Below are positions 47,197 to 56,276 of a DNA stretch of 64,000 nucleotides, in pieces. Source of the DNA: Pseudomonas fluorescens (GTDB lineage: Bacteria > Pseudomonadota > Gammaproteobacteria > Pseudomonadales > Pseudomonadaceae); contig NZ_JSAK01000017.1 of the NCBI RefSeq assembly GCF_000802965.1, positions 101,781 through 165,780 of the forward strand, read 5' to 3'. The notes below the pieces were generated by a model. It had not been told where the DNA came from. It searched no databases and saw nothing but the letters and a program-made list of their open reading frames with translations. Each line of letters begins with the position of its first letter. Within the stretch, counting starts at the first letter, position 1. The translations under genes and the position numbers were made by a program.

Positions 47197-48579
47197 ATGC
47201 AAACTCTGAACACCACATTGCTGATCATCGGCGGCGGTCCCGCCGGTTACGTAACGGCCATCCGTGCCGGGCAACTGGGCATTGCGACCATTCTGGTGGA
47301 AGGCCAGTCGTTGGGCGGCACCTGCCTGAACATCGGCTGCATTCCGTCCAAGGCACTGATTCACGTCGCTGAGCAGTTCCACCAGACGCAGCACCACAGC
47401 CAGCATTCGGCGTTGGGCATCAGCGTGTCGGCGCCAACCCTCGATATCAGCAAGAGCGTCGAGTGGAAGGATGGCATCGTTGATCGCCTGACCACCGGCG
47501 TTGCGGCGTTGCTGAAAAAGAACAAGGTCCAGGTCATTCAAGGCTGGGCCAAGGTAGTCGATGGCAAAACCGTCGACGTTGGCGACACGCGCATCCAGTG
47601 CGAGCACCTGGTGCTGGCCACTGGGTCGAAAAGCGTGAATTTGCCAATGTTGCCGATTGGCGGACCGATCATCTCCTCTACCGAAGCGCTGGCGCCGACT
47701 TCCGTGCCAAAACGACTGATCGTGGTGGGGGGTGGTTACATTGGTCTGGAGCTGGGTATTGCCTATCGCAAACTCGGCGCAGAAGTCAGCGTGGTCGAGG
47801 CTCAGGAGCGCATCCTTCCTGCCTACGACGCCGAACTGACCCAGCCCGTGCACGACGAACTGAAAAAACTCGGCGTGAAGCTTTACTTGAAACACAGCGT
47901 GCAAGACTTTGATTCTGCTAATAATACCTTGCAGGTTTTGGAGCCAGGTGGCGAGACCCTGAACCTGGAAACCGATCAGGTCCTGGTGGCCGTTGGTCGT
48001 AAACCAAACACCCAGGGCTGGAACCTCGAGGCGCTGAATCTGGACATGAACGGTTCGTCGATCAAGATCGACAACCGCTGCCAGACCAGCATGCGCAACG
48101 TCTACGCCATCGGTGACCTGAGTGGCGAACCGATGCTCGCTCACCGGGCCATGGCCCAAGGTGAAATGGTCGCCGAGCTGATCAGCGGCAAGTCCCGCGA
48201 ATTCAACCCGACCGCCATTGCCGCGGTGTGCTTCACCGATCCGGAACTGGTGGTGGTCGGCCAGACTCCAGACGAAGCCAAGGCTGCCGGGCTGGACTGC
48301 ATCGTCTCCAGCTTCCCGTTCGCCGCCAATGGTCGGGCGATGACCCTGGAATCGAAAAGCGGCTTCGTACGCGTAGTCGCCCGTCGGGATAATCATGTGA
48401 TTGTCGGCTGGCAGGCGGTCGGTGTCGGGGTGTCAGAGCTGTCCACGGCGTTCGCGCAAAGCCTGGAGATGGGCGCGCGGCTGGAAGACATTGGCGGCAC
48501 CATCCATGCGCATCCAACCTTGGGCGAAGCCGTTCAGGAGGCGGCATTGCGAGCCCTTGGCCACGCGTTGCACCTGTAA
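47197..48579 (+). CDS. lpdV: Dihydrolipoamide dehydrogenase, branched-chain specific (LPD-Val)
   Basis: 460 residues from ATG 47197 (TTGGAGAG upstream), matching LPD-Val of P. putida. FAD loop IIGGGPAGY, redox disulfide Cys43/Cys48 ([13 protein letters not shown]), NAD loop [12 protein letters not shown], and active-site HAHPTLGE at the C-terminus. Reoxidises lipoamide of BkdB with NAD. Last gene of the operon, followed by a REP pair. Confidence 0.96.
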   Translation: MQTLNTTLLIIGGGPAGYVTAIRAGQLGIATILVEGQSLGGTCLNIGCIPSKALIHVAEQFHQTQHHSQHSALGISVSAPTLDISKSVEWKDGIVDRLTTGVAALLKKNKVQVIQGWAKVVDGKTVDVGDTRIQCEHLVLATGSKSVNLPMLPIGGPIISSTEALAPTSVPKRLIVVGGGYIGLELGIAYRKLGAEVSVVEAQERILPAYDAELTQPVHDELKKLGVKLYLKHSVQDFDSANNTLQVLEPGGETLNLETDQVLVAVGRKPNTQGWNLEALNLDMNGSSIKIDNRCQTSMRNVYAIGDLSGEPMLAHRAMAQGEMVAELISGKSREFNPTAIAAVCFTDPELVVVGQTPDEAKAAGLDCIVSSFPFAANGRAMTLESKSGFVRVVARRDNHVIVGWQAVGVGVSELSTAFAQSLEMGARLEDIGGTIHAHPTLGEAVQEAALRALGHALHL

Positions 48580-48590
48580 ATACGATCAAC

Positions 48591-48713
48591 TGTGGCGAGG
48601 GAGCTTGCTCCCGCAGGGCTGCGAAGCGGCCCCTGGCTGACTTCCAGACACACCGCGTTGCCTGGATTTACGACTGCTTCGCAGCCGAGCGGGAGCAAGC
48701 TCCCTCGCCACAG
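48591..48713. repeat. REP inverted repeat pair (GTGGCGAGGGAGCTTG family)
   Basis: Arms tgtggcgagggagcttgctc and gagcaagctccctcgccaca; between lpdV and ilvE. Confidence 0.92.
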
Positions 48714-48857
48714 GATTTAGAACAATGAAGAATCGGCGGTAAATAGCCGATAGTCCGGGCTGCGAAACAGGCCCGGAATGAAGTATTGTTGTGCCCATCC
48801 GGAAAAACGTCAGAAGCCTTGAACCGTTTCGGCGGTTGTTAAGTGATAGAGGGTGTC

Positions 48858-49877
48858 ATGGGTAACGAAAGCATCAATTGGGACAAGCTGGGTTTTGACT
48901 ACATCAAGACCGACAAGCGCTATCTGTCTTACTGGCGTAATGGTGAGTGGGACAAAGGCACCCTGACCGAAGACAACGTGCTGCACATCAGCGAAGGCTC
49001 CACTGCCCTTCACTATGGCCAGCAATGCTTCGAAGGCCTGAAGGCCTATCGTTGCAAGGACGGCTCGATCAACCTGTTCCGCCCGGACCAGAACGCCGCG
49101 CGCATGCAACGCAGCTGCGCCCGCCTGCTGATGCCACACGTGTCCACCGAGCAGTTCATCGAAGCGTGCAAGGAAGTGGTTCGCGCCAACGAGCGCTTCA
49201 TTCCGCCATACGGCACCGGCGGCGCGCTGTACCTGCGTCCGTTCGTGATCGGCGTGGGTGACAACATCGGCGTGCGTACCGCCCCTGAATTCATCTTCTC
49301 GGTTTTTGCGATCCCGGTCGGCGCCTACTTTAAAGGCGGCCTGACCCCGCACAACTTCCTGATCTCCAGCTATGACCGCGCCGCCCCTCAAGGCACCGGT
49401 GCAGCCAAGGTCGGTGGCAACTACGCCGCCAGCCTGATGCCAGGCTCCCAAGCCAAGAAGGCGCACTTCGCCGACTGCATCTACCTGGACCCGTTGACCC
49501 ACAAGAAGATCGAGGAAGTCGGTTCGGCCAACTTCTTCGGGATTACCCACGACAACAAGTTCGTGACCCCGAACTCGCCGTCGGTACTGCCGGGCATCAC
49601 CCGTCTGTCGCTGATCGAGCTGGCAAAAACCCGTCTGGGCCTGGAAGTGATCGAAGGTGACGTGTTCATCGACAAGCTGTCGGACTTCAAAGAAGCCGGC
49701 GCCTGCGGCACTGCCGCGGTGATCACGCCAATCGGCGGCATCAACTACAACGATCACCTGCACGTGTTCCACAGCGAAACCGAAGTCGGCCCGATCACCC
49801 AGAAGCTCTACAAAGAGCTGACCGGCGTGCAAACCGGCGACATCGAAGCCCCAGCAGGCTGGATCGTCAAGGTTTGA
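48858..49877 (+). CDS. ilvE: Branched-chain amino acid aminotransferase
   Basis: 339 residues from ATG 48858 (GAGGGT upstream). Fold type IV PLP enzyme of the longer, eukaryote-like class: HYGQQCFEGLKAYR, LYLRPFVIG, the PLP lysine in GAAKVGGNYA, and SNPFEAGACGT-like SDFKEAGACGTAAV. Interconverts Val/Leu/Ile and their 2-oxo acids, the step before the bkd complex. Its proximity to the bkd operon is sensible, but it has its own terminator. Confidence 0.95.
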   Translation: MGNESINWDKLGFDYIKTDKRYLSYWRNGEWDKGTLTEDNVLHISEGSTALHYGQQCFEGLKAYRCKDGSINLFRPDQNAARMQRSCARLLMPHVSTEQFIEACKEVVRANERFIPPYGTGGALYLRPFVIGVGDNIGVRTAPEFIFSVFAIPVGAYFKGGLTPHNFLISSYDRAAPQGTGAAKVGGNYAASLMPGSQAKKAHFADCIYLDPLTHKKIEEVGSANFFGITHDNKFVTPNSPSVLPGITRLSLIELAKTRLGLEVIEGDVFIDKLSDFKEAGACGTAAVITPIGGINYNDHLHVFHSETEVGPITQKLYKELTGVQTGDIEAPAGWIVKV

Positions 49878-49896
49878 CCTGACGCCCTACCCGCTT

Positions 49897-49939
49897 AAAA
49901 AAATCGCCGCTGTCGATCTTCGACAGCGGCGTTTTTTTT
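49897..49939 (+). terminator. Rho-independent terminator of ilvE
   Basis: CGCCGCTGTCGA, loop TCT, TCGACAGCGGCG, then eight T, with a matching A-run before the stem. Ideal intrinsic terminator, possibly bidirectional. Confidence 0.95.
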
Positions 49940-50187
49940 GCCTGTCATTCAGGTTTATTGAACTGAGTTGCCACACTCAGACAAGCTTGTAAGCTGCTGT
50001 GGCACTTCAACTTTAGTAACTCGACCAGGCCAGTCAAAAAGACCCAAAGAAGTCTTTATGACCACATTAATATCTAGTCAAAATAACCATCCTCACCTCA
50101 AAGGCTTATGTTTTCAGCTACAACGAGTTGGCCTGATTTTTGGTACTAGCCCTGTGAAGGCTCATCTACCAAAAGAGGAATCCGTGT
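49940..50187. other. A/T-rich region upstream of the SDR gene with nested dyad
   Basis: 248 bp without a convincing gene; a 78-codon frame starts at 49968 but shows no family features. TGCCACA (49969-49975) and TGTGGCA (49998-50004) flank the palindrome ACAAGCTTGT (49981-49990), a possible operator. An AAAGAGGAA site at the right end serves the SDR gene. Confidence 0.5.
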
Positions 50188-50931
50188 ATGAACAATGCTT
50201 TTGAGGATCGCTTGGCCGTCGTTACCGGAGCCAGCTCCGGAATAGGCTTGGCCGTCACCGAACGGTTACTGAACCAGGGTGCTCGCGTACTGGCGATGTC
50301 GCGCCAGATCGGCGACCTGAACGAGTTGGTCGAGCGCTTTGCCACGCAGCTGTCGTGGGTGTCCGGTGACGTTACTCAACCGGCCGACCTCGAACGGTTG
50401 GCACAACAGGCGTCAACGTTGGGGCCGGTCAGCTATCTGGTGCCGAATGCCGGCATTGCAGAACTGGCTGACGGTCTCGATCTCGCGGCGTTCGACCGGC
50501 AATGGGCAGTCAACGGAGCCGGCGCACTGAACACCCTGGCCTGTCTGCGCGGGCAACTGGCGGCGTCTGCCTCGGTGGTGTTCATCGGCACCTTCCTCGC
50601 GCAGGTGACCTTTCCGGGGCTGGCCGCCTACATCGCCTCCAAAGCCGCATTGATCAGTCACGTCCGTACCTTGGCGGTAGAACTGGCCCCGCACGGCGTT
50701 CGCATCAACACCGTCTCTCCGGGTCCAACCGCTACGCCTATCTGGTCGACGCTGGGCTTGAAGAATGAGGAATTGAGTGCGGTCGCCAGCACCGTCAATC
50801 AACGCTTGCTCGACGGCAAGTTCCTGGAGGCTGGCGCAGTTGCTGATGTGATTCTGTTCCAGCTGAGCAATGGAGCACGCAACGTCATCGGACAGGATTG
50901 GGTAGTCGATAGCGGGTACACAATCCGCTGA
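50188..50931 (+). CDS. SDR family oxidoreductase with altered catalytic serine
   Basis: 247 residues. TGASSGIG loop (13-20), PNAGI (86-90), Tyr148 and Lys152 (AYIASKAAL), VSPGPTATPIW, ending VVDSGYTIR. The residue 13 before the catalytic tyrosine, normally serine, is Thr135 in VFIGTFLAQV, which could keep the hydroxyl or lower activity. AAAGAGGAATCCGTGT precedes the ATG. No partner gene in the same transcript, and the upstream region is A/T rich, so acquisition by transfer is possible. Confidence 0.85.
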   Translation: MNNAFEDRLAVVTGASSGIGLAVTERLLNQGARVLAMSRQIGDLNELVERFATQLSWVSGDVTQPADLERLAQQASTLGPVSYLVPNAGIAELADGLDLAAFDRQWAVNGAGALNTLACLRGQLAASASVVFIGTFLAQVTFPGLAAYIASKAALISHVRTLAVELAPHGVRINTVSPGPTATPIWSTLGLKNEELSAVASTVNQRLLDGKFLEAGAVADVILFQLSNGARNVIGQDWVVDSGYTIR

Positions 50932-50938
50932 GCCTCAA

Positions 50939-51068
50939 GATCAAAAGATCGCAGGCTTCGCAAGCGCCTACAGGGTCCAGAGATCGGCCAAACCCTGTAG
51001 GAGCTGCCGCAGGCTGCGATCTTCCGAGGCTGCTACGCAGCCCAACGGGAGCAAGCTCCCTCGCCACA
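50939..51068. repeat. Composite REP block
   Basis: A TGTAGGAGCTGCCG-family pair (50939-51023; the left arm is diverged) followed directly by a half of the GTGGCGAGGGAGC family (cccaacgggagcaagctccc). This block ends about 20 bp before the left copy of the 32-bp direct repeat. Confidence 0.8.
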
Positions 51069-51088
51069 AAACCGATTCGGGCAACGCC

Positions 51089-51120
51089 GCCAATCAATCA
51101 TCCCGCGTCAGCACTTCCAG
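51089..51120. repeat. Left 32-bp direct repeat (copy of FKBP gene 3' end)
   Basis: Identical over 32 bp to 52938-52969 (begins GCCAATCAATCATCCC, ends CAGCACTTCCAG). It corresponds to the last nine codons of the FKBP gene with its stop, in the same orientation, but no FKBP gene continues from this copy. Confidence 0.9.
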
Positions 51121-51256
51121 TAAGTACTCTCAATTTCAACCGCTTGGCTCTTTACCTCTGTCCACCTTAACAACCTGATTTTCAGACTCATCCTACATAT
51201 TGGAAACACCGGTTAAGTTAGCGTTCGCCTGGATTTAAATAGCAACTAGGACGCTC
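51121..51256. other. Promoter region of the pyocin-domain gene
   Basis: 136 bp of A/T-rich sequence between the left repeat and the toxin start. No gene; the toxin promoter should be here. No LexA-type CTGTN8ACAG box is visible, unlike many bacteriocin genes. Confidence 0.45.
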
Positions 51257-52495
51257 ATGACTCGCAACCAGGAAATTCCGACCGTTTTGGCCCCGCCCTC
51301 CGGTGACGGTCATCACCGTATTCGCCGAGAAATGACACCAACTGAACAAGCAGAGCGCGAAGGTCGCCAAGCAGCCTATAACGCCATGCGTGCCAGAGAA
51401 GATGACTTCGAGAAAAACCTGAAAAAACCTGGCCCAAAGACGGAAAGAGCAATCGCAGGTTGTGTATTTGCCAAGTCTTGCCAACTACCGGACGGAATGA
51501 TCAATCACGAAAGCACTGTCGGTTTTGTTCCTACAACCAGTTTGGACGATTACGGAAACTTCGCACTGCTTGGGGGGCATGAAGTTGGCGAGTGTGGTCG
51601 TATTCCACTCAAAAAAATCAGCGGTACTCCATCCTTCATTACGGGTTCGCTCACTCTCGCACGAGCAGCTTCCATAGGCGCAACCGAGTCAGCAATTGTA
51701 CGGGCCGGCAGTTTAGCAACCGCCGGCGTTGCTACCGGTGGATTGCTTGGGTTAGTTGCGATGCTGGCACCAGCAAGTCTGGGCGATAGCGCTTTGTATA
51801 CAGAGGAGCAACTCAGGTCATTAAACCAAGCTCGTACACGTATTCGACTGCGTGTAGAGCAACAAACTGATGGCACTTTAAAAGGCTATGGCTACAACAC
51901 GCAAAGTCGACGTGATTGGGAGTTCATACCCGTCATTACGTTTAAAGCCCAAGGCTCGCAGCAAGTGGCTGATTTTGGCGAAGGCGTCACGTTAATTTGG
52001 ACCCCTGCCGTTGAGCCTACCGGTCGATCAGGAATTCCTCCGCTCGAGGGAGCGCCGCAAGCACCGCAAATCTGGATATTTCCACCAACACCGGCCGCCG
52101 ACAGCATCATCGTCGACCCCATCTACCCTCCCGAATACAAAGACTTCATTCTTGTATTCCCGGCGGACTCTGGAATCAAACCGCTCTACATCGTTTTGAA
52201 CCTGGAATTCGAAGCGGCAAATTATCACGGTAAAGCGGATACACCCGTGAAGAGCAAGGGTCCCATAAATGGTCGAGAAGCCCTAAATGACTCGGTACAA
52301 GTAAAACCTACATCGCCGCGAAGAATTGGCATAGATCCAGAAACGAAAGAATTTGTTGTCTTTGATCGCACGGGAGGTGACGTGTATCACGGCCACGTGA
52401 GGACTTGGGATAAACTCCATCAAGATATGAAAAACGCGCTTATCAAAGCCCAAAAAGTCGATAACAAAGGCAACATTCCGGGAGCTAAAAAGTGA
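51257..52495 (+). CDS. S-type pyocin domain-containing toxin
   Basis: 412 residues. Polar N-terminus with a short charged helix (24-65), a segment CVFAKSCQLPDG and an Ala/Gly-rich stretch (127-170), then the S-type pyocin domain (about 170-322; WEFIPVITF, VTLIWTPA, IPPLEGAP, PPEYKDFILVFP). The last 88 residues (325-412; PRRIGIDPETKEFVVFD, YHGHVRTWDKLH, KNALIKAQKV) are a separate toxin-like domain with His/Arg/Asp/Lys residues of the sort seen in RNase polymorphic toxins; family not certain. No TonB box or receptor-binding domain is evident. The GTG of the small gene overlaps its stop. Codon use and G+C are lower than in neighbours, indicating transfer. Confidence 0.85.
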   Translation: MTRNQEIPTVLAPPSGDGHHRIRREMTPTEQAEREGRQAAYNAMRAREDDFEKNLKKPGPKTERAIAGCVFAKSCQLPDGMINHESTVGFVPTTSLDDYGNFALLGGHEVGECGRIPLKKISGTPSFITGSLTLARAASIGATESAIVRAGSLATAGVATGGLLGLVAMLAPASLGDSALYTEEQLRSLNQARTRIRLRVEQQTDGTLKGYGYNTQSRRDWEFIPVITFKAQGSQQVADFGEGVTLIWTPAVEPTGRSGIPPLEGAPQAPQIWIFPPTPAADSIIVDPIYPPEYKDFILVFPADSGIKPLYIVLNLEFEAANYHGKADTPVKSKGPINGREALNDSVQVKPTSPRRIGIDPETKEFVVFDRTGGDVYHGHVRTWDKLHQDMKNALIKAQKVDNKGNIPGAKK

Positions 52496-52827
52496 GTCTG
52501 TCTTATCAAGACCCATCAATGAGCCACGATCAAGCAATCCGCTTTCTTGCTAGTGACTTGGAAACCGACATTGTGGCCGCCCTAGTCTCAATCGGTCTTA
52601 ACGAGGAAGACCTTGGATGGGCTCAGCTCACCTGCCTGGAACATCTTGAGCACGAATTGGATTCCGTGAAAGCCGCCGCCGTAACAGCGCTAGGTCATCT
52701 AACTCGCAGACATGGCAAGCTGGATATGGAAATCGTTTTATCAGCACTGGATAAGGTGAGAAGAAAGTCTCCCACCCTGGCGGCGATTGTGGCTGACACC
52801 CTTGATGATATCGGGCTTTTTACGTGA
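52492..52827 (+). CDS. Probable immunity protein (helical, HEAT-like)
   Basis: 111 residues, GTG start at 52492 overlapping the toxin stop (GTGA), with GGGAG upstream; an ATG at 52519 is a shorter alternative. All-helical with a HEAT-like pattern (DSVKAAAVTALGHLTRRH, MEIVLSALDKVRRK, LAAIVADTLDDIG). It has acidic stretches (LETDIVAALVSIGLNEED) fitting a partner for a basic toxin domain. Placement directly behind the toxin is the standard immunity position; the function is inferred from it. Confidence 0.78.
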   Translation: MSLSYQDPSMSHDQAIRFLASDLETDIVAALVSIGLNEEDLGWAQLTCLEHLEHELDSVKAAAVTALGHLTRRHGKLDMEIVLSALDKVRRKSPTLAAIVADTLDDIGLFT

Positions 52828-52886
52828 CTTTGAATCTCGTAGCAGTGTGCCCCCATTGATCACAGCTCAACACTTCAACAAGACAG

Positions 52887-52923
52887 AACCTGCCATCTCT
52901 TCCACATAGTTGGCGGGTTTTAT
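52887..52923 (+). terminator. Likely terminator of the toxin-immunity pair
   Basis: AACCTGCCA and TTGGCGGGTT pair (9 bp including one G-T) over a 14-base loop and run into TTTT. Weaker than the acnB and ilvE terminators. Confidence 0.6.
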
Positions 52924-52937
52924 CTTCAAAGCGCATG

Positions 52938-52969
52938 GCCAATCAATCATCCCGCGTCAGCACTTCCAG
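52938..52969. repeat. Right 32-bp direct repeat (native FKBP 3' end)
   Basis: Same 32 bp as 51089-51120. Here it includes the stop codon (TCA on the plus strand at 52943) and last codons LEVLTRDD of the intact FKBP gene. The two copies bracket 1,817 bp containing exactly the toxin and immunity genes. Confidence 0.9.
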
Positions 52970-53281
52970 CAATTCAATCTCGAAAATCAAATTCGAATTC
53001 GGTGTGATCTTGCCCATCGTGCGCTCGCCATAGGCCAAATGAGCCGGCACCAGCAGCTTGCGCTTGCCGCCAACCTGCATCCCCATGATTCCCTGATCCC
53101 AACCCTTGATCACTCGACCGGTGCCGATCACGCACTGGAAAGGTTTTCCTCGGCTGTAGGAAGAGTCGAATTCTGTGCCGTCCTCCAGCCAGCCGCGGTA
53201 TTGGGTGGTGATCAGCGCGCCTTTGACGGCGGCTTTGCCGTCGCCGGGCGCCAGGTCGATGATTTGTAGTTCGTCGGTCAT
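52943..53281 (-). CDS. FKBP-type peptidyl-prolyl cis-trans isomerase
   Basis: 112 residues, single FKBP domain without signal peptide: TTQYRGWLEDGTEFDSSYSR, FQCVIGTGRVIKGWDQGI and HLAYGERTMG contain the usual active-site aromatic residues (Tyr, Trp, Phe). Catalyses proline isomerisation in folding. Convergent to the immunity gene. Its 3' end is one side of the 32-bp duplication, i.e. the apparent insertion point of the toxin cassette; the gene itself is intact. Confidence 0.94.
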   Translation of the reverse strand: MTDELQIIDLAPGDGKAAVKGALITTQYRGWLEDGTEFDSSYSRGKPFQCVIGTGRVIKGWDQGIMGMQVGGKRKLLVPAHLAYGERTMGKITPNSNLIFEIELLEVLTRDD

Positions 53282-53426
53282 GTTCGTACTCGTTTACGTT
53301 CGCCCGGTTGTTGAGGGCGCGGACGGTGGTTTTCGCAGAAACCGGTGCGGATGGCAATTGGTTGAACCGAAAGATCTTCTGCCGCTCACATTATGTATCA
53401 ACCTCTATTCAGAAAGGGACGCTCTG

Positions 53427-54491
53427 ATGACTGACTCTCTGGCGCTGCGCAGCTTTATCCCGCCGTACATACTCAACCGTATCGTCGCGCACGGTTCCGA
53501 GCACCAGCGTGACAGCGCGATGTCCACGCTGACTCATGTTCGAACCTTGCGGCACCAGCCAGGGGCACCGTCGCGCCCTCCTGCTGCGGCGATACTCCTG
53601 CAAAACGAGAAACCAGGGACGGTGCAGCGCAGCATTTATGATGCGTTGGGGAAAATGCTCCTGCCCGGTATGCCGGTGCGTCTTGAGGGACAACCCGCTA
53701 GTGGTGATCCGGCGGTCGATGAAGCCTACGATGCGCTCGGTGCGAGCTACGATTTCTTCTGGAAAGTGCTTGGTCGCGACTCCATCGACAACAAGGGTTT
53801 TGCCTTGGTTGGCAGCGTGCATTACGGCCAGAACTATGAAAATGCGTTCTGGAATGGCTCGCAAATGGTCTTCGGTGACGGCGATGGCGAAATTTTCGAG
53901 CGATTCACCCGGTCGCTGGATGTGGTCGGCCATGAGTTGACCCATGGTGTGATCGAAAGCGAATCGGGCCTGGTGTATGCCGATCAGTCAGGTGCGCTGA
54001 ATGAATCGCTGTCGGACGTATTTGGCGTGATGATCAAACAGCATGTCCTCGGCCATACCGCCGACGAGGCAGACTGGCTGATCGGCGCGGACTTGCTGAC
54101 ACCGCGCATCAAAGGCATCGGTCTGCGCTCGATGGCCCATCCGGGCACGGCTTATGACGACCCGCTGCTCGGCAAGGACCCGCAACCGGATCACATGAGC
54201 AAATTCGTCATCACCCAGGAGGACAATGGCGGCGTGCACATCAACTCGGGCATTCCCAATCGGGCGTTCTATCTGGTGGCCAAGGCGCTGGGCGGTTTTG
54301 CCTGGGAGAAAGCCGGGCGAATCTGGTACGACGCTTTGTGTGATCAGCGCTTGAACCGCGAAGCGTCCTTTATCGCCTTCGCGCATTTGACCATTGAGCA
54401 CGCCGGCCAGCGCTTCAGTGCCCATGAGGCATCTGCCGTGCGCAAGGGTTGGGCCGACGTGGGTGTGAATCTGACTGGAGAGGCGACATGA
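53427..54491 (+). CDS. Protealysin-like M4 metalloprotease
   Basis: 354 residues from ATG 53427 (AAAGGGA upstream); no secretion signal. A short propeptide with PPYIL (12-16) is typical of the protealysin branch. Zinc site HELTH (169-173) and NESLSDVFG (192-200, third ligand), with GGVHINSGIPNRAFY containing the transition-state histidine. Cytosolic or non-classically released thermolysin-family peptidase. Its stop overlaps the following gene (ATGA), which looks like its inhibitor emfourin. Confidence 0.93.
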   Translation: MTDSLALRSFIPPYILNRIVAHGSEHQRDSAMSTLTHVRTLRHQPGAPSRPPAAAILLQNEKPGTVQRSIYDALGKMLLPGMPVRLEGQPASGDPAVDEAYDALGASYDFFWKVLGRDSIDNKGFALVGSVHYGQNYENAFWNGSQMVFGDGDGEIFERFTRSLDVVGHELTHGVIESESGLVYADQSGALNESLSDVFGVMIKQHVLGHTADEADWLIGADLLTPRIKGIGLRSMAHPGTAYDDPLLGKDPQPDHMSKFVITQEDNGGVHINSGIPNRAFYLVAKALGGFAWEKAGRIWYDALCDQRLNREASFIAFAHLTIEHAGQRFSAHEASAVRKGWADVGVNLTGEAT

Positions 54492-54811
54492 AAACCCTGC
54501 CAACACTGGACGACCAAGCCGTCGTTCGCCTTTCTCGCCAGGGCGGAGTTGCAATGATTCAGGCCTTGAGCCGCCCCCGGGAGATCGAGTTCGCGCAATG
54601 CAATCTCGATCAACGAGCGCGCATCTGCTCATTGCTCGAAGGATGTTTGCCACTGACCTCCCCCTCCCCCGGCCGCGGCGATCAGCGCTTCTATCAGATC
54701 GAACTGCGTTACCGCACTGGAGAGCAAGACGATCAGATGGTGTTGAAGGTGCCGGAAGACCAGGCACCCGGTGAACTGGTGCGGCTTTGGGATAAGGGAG
54801 AACTTCTTTAA
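54488..54811 (+). CDS. Emfourin-like inhibitor of protealysin
   Basis: 107 residues, starting inside the protease stop codon (4-bp overlap). The layout VRLSRQGGVA, LSRPREIEF, CSLLEGCL, YQIELRYRTG, PEDQAPGELVRLW fits the emfourin (M4in) family, small proteins that bind and inhibit the M4 protease made from the same operon. Coupled translation would ensure inhibitor is made whenever protease is. Assignment rests on context and pattern. Confidence 0.85.
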   Translation: MKTLPTLDDQAVVRLSRQGGVAMIQALSRPREIEFAQCNLDQRARICSLLEGCLPLTSPSPGRGDQRFYQIELRYRTGEQDDQMVLKVPEDQAPGELVRLWDKGELL

Positions 54812-54961
54812 CGCAGCGCCGCAACGCATTGATCCACTTGGCACATCAATGCATGCCAAAAACGCACTTATCATATCAATCCCCCTGCTCCACTATCCGC
54901 CTCAATAAGAACCGTGCGCCGCGTCCAGGCGGCACACGTCATAAAGCGGTGGAGTACATCT

Positions 54962-56254
54962 ATGACAGCCTCAATCCCGCGCGGACGCTCCCGTGCCAGT
55001 GCGATCTTCCGAGTCACCTCGGGCAACTTTCTCGAACAGTTCGACTTCTTCCTTTTCGGCTTCTACGCCACTCAGATTGCTGCCGTGTTCTTCCCGGCCA
55101 GCAGCGAATTTGCCTCGTTGATGATGACCTTTGCCGTTTTCGGCGCGGGCTTTTTGATGCGACCACTGGGCGCAGTGGTGCTAGGCGCCTACATCGATGA
55201 TGTTGGGCGACGCAAAGGGCTGATCGTCACCTTGTCGATCATGGCCAGCGGTACGATTTTGATTGTGCTGGTGCCCGGCTACGAAACCATCGGTTTGTTT
55301 GCGCCCGCCCTCGTCCTGGTTGGGCGGTTGCTGCAAGGCTTCTCCGCCGGTGCGGAACTGGGCGGGGTCTCGGTGTATCTCGCGGAAATCGCCACGCCGG
55401 GCAATAAAGGCTTTTTCACCAGTTGGCAATCGGCCAGCCAGCAAGTGGCGATCGTGGTCGCTGCAGCGCTGGGCTACGGCTTGAACCAATGGATGGCGCC
55501 AGAAATGATTGCCGATTGGGGCTGGCGAATTCCGTTCCTCGTCGGTTGCCTGATCGTGCCGTTCATCTTCTTTCTGCGTCGTAATCTGGAAGAAACCGAA
55601 GAATTTACCGCCCGCAAACACCGTCCATCCATGCGCGATGTTTTCCGCACTTTGGCGCAGAACTGGGTGATCGTGTTCGCCGGCATGATGATGGTCGCCC
55701 TGACCACCACGGCCTTTTACCTGATCACCGTGTACGCGCCGACCTTTGGTAAAACCGTGCTGCATTTGAGTACGTCCGATGCGCTGCTGGTGACGTTGCT
55801 GGTGGGCGTCTCGAACTTCTTCTGGCTGCCCATTGGCGGCGCGTTGTCCGACCGAATCGGCCGACGCCCGGTGTTGATCACCATGGCCCTGATGGCGCTG
55901 GCTACAACCTATCCGGTTCTGTCCTATCTGGTGCAGGCACCGAGTTTCCTCAACATGCTGCTCGTGCTGCTTTGGCTGTCCTTCATCTATGGCTTGTACA
56001 ACGGAGCGATGATTGCGGCGCTGACCGAAATCATGCCGGTGGAAGTACGGGTGGCGGGGTTCTCTTTGGCCTATAGCCTGGCGACCGCAGTGTTCGGGGG
56101 CTTCACCCCGGCGATGTCGACATTGCTGATCCAATACACCGGCGACAAGGCTGCGCCTGGCTACTGGATGAGTTTTGCCGCGCTCTGTGCGCTGTGCGCA
56201 ACCTTGTATTTGTATCGTCGCGCCAGCGGCCGCCTGCAACCCGTCCTCTCCTGA
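54962..56254 (+). CDS. MFS transporter, citrate/tricarballylate:H+ symporter type
   Basis: 430 residues, twelve hydrophobic helices. GGTGGAG precedes ATG 54962. The first-helix segment [17 protein letters not shown] and [34 protein letters not shown] are characteristic of the metabolite:H+ symporter group that includes CitA and TcuC. Imports tricarboxylates or related acids with protons. Cotranscribed with the binding protein 22 bp downstream, an unusual partner for an MFS carrier. Confidence 0.88.
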   Translation: MTASIPRGRSRASAIFRVTSGNFLEQFDFFLFGFYATQIAAVFFPASSEFASLMMTFAVFGAGFLMRPLGAVVLGAYIDDVGRRKGLIVTLSIMASGTILIVLVPGYETIGLFAPALVLVGRLLQGFSAGAELGGVSVYLAEIATPGNKGFFTSWQSASQQVAIVVAAALGYGLNQWMAPEMIADWGWRIPFLVGCLIVPFIFFLRRNLEETEEFTARKHRPSMRDVFRTLAQNWVIVFAGMMMVALTTTAFYLITVYAPTFGKTVLHLSTSDALLVTLLVGVSNFFWLPIGGALSDRIGRRPVLITMALMALATTYPVLSYLVQAPSFLNMLLVLLWLSFIYGLYNGAMIAALTEIMPVEVRVAGFSLAYSLATAVFGGFTPAMSTLLIQYTGDKAAPGYWMSFAALCALCATLYLYRRASGRLQPVLS

Positions 56255-56276
56255 CCCTACCTTTTCGAGTACATCC

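Noticed and set aside
49968..50204. A 78-codon plus-strand frame before the SDR gene
   Set aside because: No ribosome site, no recognisable family, and it overlaps the SDR start; more likely control region.
52857..52871. TTGATCACAGCTCAA downstream of the immunity gene as an ANR box
   Set aside because: Same problem: half-site only and located at a gene end.
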